This document shows positions 59,037-64,000 of a DNA stretch of 64,000 nt, one piece after another. The number at the start of each line of letters is the position of its first letter. Positions within the stretch are counted from its first letter, which is position 1. The stretch spans positions 62,001 through 126,000 of the forward strand of contig NZ_RHNN01000006.1 in the NCBI RefSeq assembly GCF_003946245.1, read 5' to 3'. The translations under genes and the position numbers were made by a program. The notes under the pieces are model-generated. The model saw nothing but the letters and a program-made list of their open reading frames with translations. It was not told where the DNA came from and did not search any database. Origin of the DNA: Levilactobacillus cerevisiae. Its GTDB lineage: Bacteria; Bacillota; Bacilli; Lactobacillales; Lactobacillaceae.

Positions 59037-59324
59037 ATGGATACCTCAGCTAAGGACCGGTTAACTATTCAGGTTGATCATGAACGTAAAATTGCCGCGC
59101 AAGAAATTGCAAATAATCTGGGAACCGACTTGCCTAATTTACTCAATATTTTTATTGCTCGAGTGGTCAAAGAAAAGGGCTTACCCTTTCAACTTGTTGA
59201 AAATCCAAGGGATGAAGAACTAGAGCTCGCACTTAAGCAAGCTAGAGCAGGTGAAACAAACCGCTATTCATTTTCTGAGTTTGACCAGTACTTGAAAGAT
59301 TTGGAAGCTAAAGAGAATGCTTGA
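59037..59324 (+). CDS. dinJ: RelB/DinJ-family antitoxin
   Basis: A 95-residue antitoxin: RLTIQVDHERKIAAQEIANNLGTDLPNLLNIFI is the ribbon-helix-helix, followed by VVKEKGLPFQL, the DinJ signature. The charged tail RDEELELALKQARAGE fits the toxin-wrapping helix. ATG 59037 has GTGGAG upstream. Its stop overlaps the start of a YafQ-type toxin gene that is inactivated, so it is now a solitary antitoxin. Confidence 0.85.
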   Translation: MDTSAKDRLTIQVDHERKIAAQEIANNLGTDLPNLLNIFIARVVKEKGLPFQLVENPRDEELELALKQARAGETNRYSFSEFDQYLKDLEAKENA

Positions 59325-59611
59325 TCACGTAGAGACAACAACGATATTTGCGAACGATATTTGATCGAAATATTAAGAAATTAGCCAAAAAACATTATGA
59401 TCTGACGAAATTGCGCAGAGTGATTCAAATTATTTAAATGGAAGATCAGTTGACCTTGCAAAAGGATTATCACCTGCACACATTAAAGGGAGACAAAGCA
59501 GGAATTTACGAACTTCACCTTGAACGAAATTGGTTACTCTTGTATCAAATTACAGGAACGACCGAGCTGACATTGCTCTTGTTAAGGACGGGTACGCACG
59601 ATATTATTTAA
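59317..59611 (+). pseudogene. yafQ: YafQ-family toxin, inactivated twice
   Basis: ATG 59317 overlaps the dinJ stop. The start reads MLDHVETTTIF and then shifts frame because of a near-perfect 13-base tandem duplication (AACGATATTTGCG at 59340-59352, AACGATATTTGAT at 59353-59365). Without one unit the frame continues FDRNIKKLAKKHYDLTKLRRVI, typical YafQ. A second lesion is an in-frame TAA at 59435-59437. After it the frame continues LQKDYHLHTLKGDKAG and LERNWLLLYQI to the end at 59611. Confidence 0.85.
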
Positions 59612-59636
59612 CGTACCCATTGCAGTTGTTTTAAAT

Positions 59637-59695
59637 AAAAACGTCCTCACTCCAGCCTTCTTCGTCACGAAAGAGGCTGGAGTGAGGACGTTTTC
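59637..59695. terminator. Long bidirectional terminator
   Basis: AAAACGTCCTCACTCCAGCC pairs with GGCTGGAGTGAGGACGTTTT around a loop with a smaller CTTTCGTGACG-like stem. It separates the antitoxin unit from the convergent MerR gene. Confidence 0.85.
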
Positions 59696-59752
59696 AATCG
59701 GAGGAATCATGACAGATGGGTGAGATTGAACTCACCTGAAGTTGGCAGTGAA

Positions 59753-60148
59753 TTAGTCAGTTTGCTCACTCGTAGAACTCAGCCGCGCCTTCTCTGCTTG
59801 CAGCCGCGCAATCTTTTTCGTCAGGAAATCCTTTTGCAACGCAATGGCTGCGATTCTTTGGCCGAGTTGGTGGTCCAGGTCTTGCAGGAACGCAATCCCG
59901 GTGTCGTAGGACTCTGGGGTGATATCAGCTTGCTGGAAAAGTGCCGAGAATGCCTTGATGTCAGCAATCGAAGCTCCTAACGCGCGTAAATGAACGATTT
60001 TGGTGAGGGCATCTAAATCAGCGGTGCTATATTCACGACGGCCCTGGGCGTCACGCTGAATTGGCGCTAGGAGTCCCTCCTTTTCATAGTAGCGCAGGGC
60101 GTCGTAGGTGACATTGAATTGGTGAGCGACTTCTTTGATGGTTTTCAT
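59753..60148 (-). CDS. MerR family transcriptional regulator
   Basis: A 131-residue regulator: TIKEVAHQFNVTYDALRYYEKEGLLAP and GRREYSTADLDALTKIVHLRALG form the DNA-binding domain; a long dimerisation helix and a Gln/Lys-rich tail follow. No conserved cysteines. ATG 60148 has AGGAG at the right distance; the longer frame crosses the promoter. It is divergent from the SDR gene at 60246, whose promoter has a 19-bp spacer, and probably activates it. Confidence 0.87.
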   Translation of the reverse strand: MKTIKEVAHQFNVTYDALRYYEKEGLLAPIQRDAQGRREYSTADLDALTKIVHLRALGASIADIKAFSALFQQADITPESYDTGIAFLQDLDHQLGQRIAAIALQKDFLTKKIARLQAEKARLSSTSEQTD

Positions 60149-60177
60149 TTTGATAGCTCCTCTTTTAACTTTTTGGC

Positions 60178-60208
60178 TTGCGCTAGTGTAACACCAGCGT
60201 GATAGGAT
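60178..60208 (+). promoter_or_regulatory. MerR-type promoter of the SDR gene
   Basis: TTGCGC (60178-60183), 19-bp spacer, TAGGAT (60203-60208). The spacer holds CGCTAGTG (60181-60188) and CACCAGCG (60192-60199), a dyad with one mismatch. Confidence 0.7.
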
Positions 60209-60245
60209 GGCCATACTAAAAGTTTCAAGAAAGAGGTTATTTGGT

Positions 60246-61004
60246 ATGGTAAATCAAAAAATTATCACGTTAGTCACTGGTGGCAATCGGGGGATGGGCT
60301 TAGAAATCGTCCGGGAGTTAGCACAGCACGGGCAGCAAGTCCTGCTGGGAGCGCGCGATTTAGCCAAGGGGCAAGCCGCGGCCGCAACGCTGCAGCAAGA
60401 GAACTTAGACGTGACGGCTGTGGCGTTGGACGTGACGAATCCGGATTCGGTCAGCCAAGCCGCCGCAGAAATCAAGCAGACTTATGGCTATTTAACGGTT
60501 TTAATCAACAACGCCGGGGCCGTTTTTGATGCCAGACAGCTGCCCTCCGAGGTCGATCAGTCTAAGCTTCGCGCGGATTTTGACCTGAATTATTTTGGCC
60601 TGATTGACGTCACGCAAAAGCTGTTGCCGTTACTCAAACTGGCGGAGCAAGCCAAAATCATCAACATTTCCAGTATGATGGGGTCGTTGACCGAGGCGTT
60701 GAACCCCGAATCCGCCGTATCACGGGCGATTGCGGTCGGGTACCAGTCGGCTAAGGCGGCGGCCAACATGTTTACCGTTCAGCTGGCCAAGGAGCTTCAG
60801 CGCGCAGGGCTACCGGTGACCGTGAACGCTATTGATCCGGGGATGGTTGCGACGCACTTTGGTGGGGTCACCCCCGAGATGGCGCAGAAGATGGGCGCTA
60901 ATCCCGTGGCGGCCGGTGTTGCTCGAACGGTTGAATTGGCCACGGACTTTACGAACCTGGCGACGGGAACGTTTAGTAACAGTGACGGGCCAGTTGCTTG
61001 GTAG
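60246..61004 (+). CDS. Short-chain dehydrogenase/reductase
   Basis: A 252-residue classical SDR. The cofactor motif is TGGNRGMG near residue 12, with NNAG at residue 92; catalytic residues are Ser in INISSMMGS, and YQSAK (Tyr and Lys) near residue 170. Carbonyl reduction in the cytoplasm is expected; PxPxxG-type ending (NPVAAGVARTVELA) resembles carbonyl reductases. ATG 60246 has AAGAGG upstream; the longer frame covers the promoter. Forms a regulator-target pair with the MerR gene. Confidence 0.9.
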   Translation: MVNQKIITLVTGGNRGMGLEIVRELAQHGQQVLLGARDLAKGQAAAATLQQENLDVTAVALDVTNPDSVSQAAAEIKQTYGYLTVLINNAGAVFDARQLPSEVDQSKLRADFDLNYFGLIDVTQKLLPLLKLAEQAKIINISSMMGSLTEALNPESAVSRAIAVGYQSAKAAANMFTVQLAKELQRAGLPVTVNAIDPGMVATHFGGVTPEMAQKMGANPVAAGVARTVELATDFTNLATGTFSNSDGPVAW

Positions 61005-61142
61005 GCGGGTTTCGTTATAAATTTAAAAATAAAGGCTAAGTTTGTTTACGTTGGTTGCCTTTTCCTGTATCTTAGGGAATAGAGAAACAGTCATTGTGAC
61101 TGGCAAAATTGGAGATCCGCTACCGTAAGTGCGGTGTTTAAT

Positions 61143-61172
61143 GGCGAGGCTGGTTTACAGTCTCGTTTTTTT
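61143..61172 (+). terminator. Intrinsic terminator
   Basis: GCGAGGCTG...CAGTCTCG then TTTTTTT, about 140 bases after the SDR gene. Confidence 0.7.
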
Positions 61173-61249
61173 GACGATTTTTTTAAGAGCGATTGACAGG
61201 GCATCAGGTGACAGTAAGCCAGGTTTATCAAACAAACTTAGAGTCACGC

Positions 61250-61283
61250 AAAAAGGCGCTTGAAAAAATTCAAGCGCCTTTAC
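61250..61283 (-). terminator. Terminator of the 30-aa membrane protein gene
   Basis: AAAGGCGCTTGAA pairs with TTCAAGCGCCTTT; on the minus strand a T run follows. Confidence 0.8.
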
Positions 61284-61309
61284 CATTCAATTTTCACGAA
61301 ACGGTTAAT

Positions 61310-61402
61310 TTACCCACGGAACATGAAGATGCCCCGAACAATTTCGGCACCAATCAAAACAATCATTGCGGACCAGGTTAATAATGTGGCTAAGCTCCCC
61401 AT
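61310..61402 (-). CDS. Small single-helix membrane protein (30 aa)
   Basis: A 30-codon frame on the minus strand starting at ATG 61402, with AGGAGG 8 bases upstream and a terminator right after the stop. The peptide has one hydrophobic helix (LATLLTWSAMIVLIGAEIV) and ends GIFMFRG. The strong ribosome site and terminator make it a convincing gene despite its size. Similar tiny proteins occur in lactobacilli; function is unknown. Confidence 0.7.
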   Translation of the reverse strand: MGSLATLLTWSAMIVLIGAEIVRGIFMFRG

Positions 61403-61551
61403 AATGCTGACCTCCTTGTGCACGTTTTAACTAACTTCATTGTACGCCGATCCCGGGAAACTAGCAATGGGTGCGCTTACATTTCGACTGGTTTAACCGC
61501 CTTTGATTAGGAATATAACGGTTTTTGACGCCAGCACTTAGTCCTAAATAG

Positions 61552-62400
61552 TTAAGAGTTCGTGACCGCAATCAAATCCGCAAACGTGGCCGTACTGATT
61601 CCGGGTTCGACCCGTAGCCGGGAGAGGTTATAGCGCCCCTCTGAGAGCTTGGCGAAGCCCTCCTGGGTCGTCAGTGCCAGCTTGTAGCCGGCCTTTTTCG
61701 CTAACTTGTGGGTGGTCTTGTTGGCCCGCCCAGCTGGATAACAGACCATCTGCGTGTCCTGCTTGAGGTTGGTGTCGAGCCACTGCTTCGACGCCAGCAA
61801 TTCCTGTTTCTGCTGAGCGGCCGTCAAAGCGTTGAGGTCTAAGTGTTGCACGGTATGGCTAGCAAAATCCACGCGACCAGTGGCCTTCATTGATCGCATT
61901 TGCGCTAACGACAAGTGGTTTGACTTGTGCGTGAAGCCCGTAATCGCGTTGATGGTAACGTGTTGCCGATATTTTTTGAGCGTCGGTAACAGCTTACGAT
62001 TGTCCTGGTAGGCGTCGTCCAGCGTAATCCAGACGACCTTCTTCTGGGGCACAGTGTTGGTTGTGAGCGCCCGAATGGCCTGGGCCGTGGTCAATGTCTG
62101 ATAATGATGGCGTTTCAAATAAGTCAGCTCCGCTACCGCCTGCTTCTTCGGCACGCAGAGTTGGTTGCCGCTAGAAATGCTGTGATACATGAGAATCGGT
62201 AACTTCAGCGGGTGTTTTAACTTCACCCAGGCCTTCGTCGTTTTGATCTCGGTCGCAGACACGTCGTCTTGAACCACATCATTTTCCGTTGCTGGCGCCG
62301 TCCGAACGTTGGTCTTCCGCATTTGCGTGAGCGTGACGGTGCCGATAATTAAGGCTACCAAGGCAATACAGCCACCGAGTAGCCACCACTTTTTTCGCAT
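61552..62400 (-). CDS. Polysaccharide deacetylase (membrane-anchored)
   Basis: A 282-residue carbohydrate esterase 4 protein. A signal anchor (LLGGCIALVALIIGTVTLTQ) is followed by a linker and the NodB domain: LPILMYHSIS near residue 68, ITLDDAYQDN (motif 1, DD present, with Ala-Tyr in place of the usual Gly), SHTVQHLDL (metal-binding H-x3-H), and CYPAGRANKTT. It should remove N- or O-acetyl groups from cell wall or capsule polymers outside the cell. The gene is alone. Confidence 0.87.
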   Translation of the reverse strand: MRKKWWLLGGCIALVALIIGTVTLTQMRKTNVRTAPATENDVVQDDVSATEIKTTKAWVKLKHPLKLPILMYHSISSGNQLCVPKKQAVAELTYLKRHHYQTLTTAQAIRALTTNTVPQKKVVWITLDDAYQDNRKLLPTLKKYRQHVTINAITGFTHKSNHLSLAQMRSMKATGRVDFASHTVQHLDLNALTAAQQKQELLASKQWLDTNLKQDTQMVCYPAGRANKTTHKLAKKAGYKLALTTQEGFAKLSEGRYNLSRLRVEPGISTATFADLIAVTNS

Positions 62401-62471
62401 AATGATTCCCCCAAAAATCGATTTACTTGTGTTACATCTATTATAAGAGGGTTAATCGAAAAATGCATGAA

Positions 62472-63296
62472 TTAATCAGCGCGCTGGCTTAATCGGCGGT
62501 AGTAGTCGATGGAGTCAGGGGGGAGGTTCAGGGCCGCAATCACCTCACTGTCAGTCTTTTGCGGGTGCCGGCGGAGATAGTTAACTAAGTAACCTTGATA
62601 GAGGACAGTGGGGCTGAGCGCAAAGCCGACGAGGGCTTCGTCTGGCTTCAAATACTTGTGGAGGCCCGGCAGTGTCAGGTGGGGATCCGCCGCGGCACGT
62701 TGCTTTAGAAACCAATCGTCGCAGGCAAAACGCTGTTGAAGCGGCGTGATGAATTCCTGAAACGTTTGGAGAAAGGGTTGGACGGCTGCGGGCCAGGTCG
62801 CGGGGGCTAATTTTGCCGTCACGCCGGGCTTGAGGAAGCTCTGAACCGGGTAGCCTTGGGCGACCAGCAGGAGGGTCAGCCGGGTGTAAACGTGTAGCCG
62901 GCCATCTGCCAGTAACGCGTCCAGGTCGTCCACCCACCGGTAATTCAGGGGTTGCGGCGCTTGCTTGGGCTTGCTTTTTAGGTCCAGCGTCGGCAGGTAG
63001 GGTGTCCACCCGTGAGAGAAGAGAAACTTGAAGTAGATGTTGAGGTGGGACAGAATCTTGTTGTAGGTCTGATTTTGAATTTGCCGCGCGGTCAGCAGCA
63101 TGCTCAAATACTGATCGACGTCTTGTGTTTGGAGCTGGTTGACCTGGTGGGTGCGCTCGTAAGTCGGATTGAAGTTCTCTAAGTAGTGGAAGAAGTCAGT
63201 CAGCGTGGCGGTGTATTCGTCACGGGTGGCCGCGGCCATTGACCGGTCGTTGAGCAGCCGGTTGAAGGCGTCTTGATACGGATAGGCTTGCGGCAT
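62472..63296 (-). CDS. Tyrosine-recombinase-like protein, probably without catalytic activity
   Basis: A 274-residue protein with the SAM-like core-binding domain of XerC/D integrases: AATRDEYTATLTDFFHYLENF and YNKILSHLNIYFKFLF (residues 20-95). The C-terminal part has the right length but not the usual residues: where the first catalytic Arg is expected the segment reads TLLLVAQGYPVQSF. The later His-x-x-Arg box is not apparent. A tyrosine pair lies in DSIDYYRRLSQ near the end. It could be a DNA-binding relative of Xer or a decayed enzyme. Confidence 0.6.
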   Translation of the reverse strand: MPQAYPYQDAFNRLLNDRSMAAATRDEYTATLTDFFHYLENFNPTYERTHQVNQLQTQDVDQYLSMLLTARQIQNQTYNKILSHLNIYFKFLFSHGWTPYLPTLDLKSKPKQAPQPLNYRWVDDLDALLADGRLHVYTRLTLLLVAQGYPVQSFLKPGVTAKLAPATWPAAVQPFLQTFQEFITPLQQRFACDDWFLKQRAAADPHLTLPGLHKYLKPDEALVGFALSPTVLYQGYLVNYLRRHPQKTDSEVIAALNLPPDSIDYYRRLSQRAD

Positions 63297-63440
63297 CTAA
63301 CCGCCTCACTTTCTGTTGGATTGGTCGCTTGCGGATAATTACTTTAACCTAGAGTATACCACGGTGACTGTTAAATTGGCGGCGTAAACCTGCTACATGG
63401 TTGAGATATAACGCGAATATTGGCAACACGGTCTAAACCT

Positions 63441-63665
63441 GCCGGCTTACCGTTCGCCAAATTTAGGCCGGAACGCTGTGGTAAGAGTGTGGCAGATGGC
63501 GGTTAACTGGTGAGCATTAACGGTGATAACCGAATAATCCTGGGCCTGGATTGTTTGGTTATCAGTGTTAAGCGGAGCCGGTTGCCATTTGCCACACGTT
63601 TCGGAAACGTGAAATCAGCGGACCAATTCCCACGGCTGAGCCTAAATTTGGCTCACTCACGCCTA
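63441..63665 (+). repeat. Structured intergenic element B, copy 4, with element A inside
   Basis: Outer arms as in copy 3: GCCAAATTTAGGC (63456-63468) with its complement (63640-63652), CGGAACGCTG after the first and CGGCTGA before the second. The internal hairpins of B are missing; in their place is a complete element A (63484-63605). Confidence 0.75.
63484..63605 (+). repeat. Structured intergenic element A, copy 4 (nested in B)
   Basis: GTGTGGCAGATGGC...AACTGG pairs with CCGGTTGCCATTTGCCACAC; inner TGATAACC/GGTTATCA and AATAATCC/GGATTGTT around TGGGCCT. The conserved strands CTGGTGAGCATTAA and TTAAGCGGAGCC are present. Outer and inner stems differ from the other copies on both sides. Confidence 0.75.
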
Positions 63666-63731
63666 CGTAGACTGTATCCAATTACGGCAGACAAACTTTG
63701 CTAATCCAACGATTGTCACGGTAATGTTATA

Positions 63732-63945
63732 TTGAAGGACAGTCATAACCGGAGGAGGCCAGAGGTGGAGGCAGCTGTGACAACGGTGTTGACTGAGTGA
63801 TTTTTCTCAGTTTACAGCGTGGGACGTGTTTGGAGACTGTCGGTTTGGGACAGGTTTCAAACCGAGCCGGAGGACCGCTCCTCAGGCCGCAGGCGGTCCC
63901 CATAGCAGCCGGAATCTCTGGCAGCCGCAGGTGGTAATTAACCAC
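63732..63945 (+). ncRNA. Structured element C, copy 2 (candidate RNA)
   Basis: Same plan as 27133-27340. Closing stem GCCAGAG (63758-63764) with CTCTGGC (63916-63922). Stems that changed on both sides: ACTGAG/CTCAGT here for AGCTGG/CCAGCT in copy 1; ACTGTC/GGACAG for ACTGGC/GCCAGG; terminal GTGG/CCAC for GTGG/CCGC. Loops GACAACGGTGTT and CGAGCCGGAGGACCGC are identical. Confidence 0.65.
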
Positions 63946-63956
63946 TAGTTTAGTAA

Positions 63957-63993
63957 TAAAAAAAGGCCGTGACAGGTATCGTCACAGCCTTCA
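63957..63993 (-). terminator. Terminator of a gene right of the window
   Basis: AAGGCCGTGAC pairs with GTCACAGCCTT; the A run at 63958-63964 is a T run on the minus strand. Confidence 0.7.
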
Positions 63994-64000
63994 AGCAAAT

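Noticed and set aside
63727-63945. 72-codon minus-strand frame over element C copy 2
   Set aside because: It is not preserved in copy 1, has no ribosome site, and the peptide is rich in Pro and Arg as expected for noise.

Overview
The window looks like a chromosomal stretch of a fairly GC-rich member of the Lactobacillaceae (a Levilactobacillus-like organism is my best guess from protein character; the species cannot be read from the sequence). Supporting signs are strong AGGAGG-type ribosome binding sites, T-box and TPP leaders, a CopY/CopB copper module, C69 dipeptidase, a FusB-type protein, and many small oxidoreductase modules with MerR, MarR or LysR regulators. There are no rRNA or tRNA genes, no CRISPR array, no intact IS element and no prophage core.

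Layout. 1-4.5 kb: end of an osmoprotectant-binding protein, a deleted quinone reductase scar, an intact quinone reductase, a HicAB toxin-antitoxin pair, and a T-box (probably Met) controlling a MetE-like methionine synthase. 4.7-9.7 kb: a tightly overlapping glycerol-3-phosphate/glycerophosphodiester uptake operon (ugpC-A-E-B-glpQ). 9.7-13.2 kb: two redox modules, each with its own divergent regulator (MerR and epimerase-like reductase; FMN reductase and MarR). 13.9-18.9 kb: a phosphonate-type ABC operon (phnD-C-E-E) ending in a cytoplasmic 5'-nucleotidase/phosphodiesterase. 19-26.9 kb: quinone reductase, P-type cation ATPase, dipeptidase flanked by repeat copies, an exported protein and an acetyltransferase. 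27.3-30.1 kb: TPP-riboswitch-controlled thiXYZ. 30.4-33 kb: a FusB-like gene behind a leader peptide and alternative hairpins, an XRE regulator and an EamA transporter. 33.6-36.3 kb: copY-copB. 36.5-45 kb: old yellow enzyme with a LysR gene, dacA, DUF1828, a FtsX-type ABC exporter and DUF2255. 45.4-56.3 kb: an accessory region rich in aldo/keto reductases, acetyltransferases and regulators, with two gene remnants fused tail to tail. 56.3-63.3 kb: a RelB/MazF-type pair, a large membrane protein, a DinJ gene with a wrecked YafQ toxin, a MerR-SDR module, a 30-aa membrane protein, a polysaccharide deacetylase and a degenerate tyrosine recombinase.

The most unusual content is non-coding. Three families of dispersed intergenic elements (called A, B and C here) keep long base-paired stems while the stem sequences differ between copies, so the pairing is what is conserved. 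Element A has four good copies (23.2, 25.0, 46.3, 63.5 kb) and one decayed copy (36.4 kb); element B has four (33.0, 33.5 inverted, 44.4, 63.5 kb); element C has two (27.2, 63.8 kb). One A copy sits inside a B copy. These look like structured RNAs or RNA-like mobile repeats. A second notable point is the FusB-like leader, whose architecture fits translational attenuation. Stems were found by eye; no folding, database search or expression data were available.
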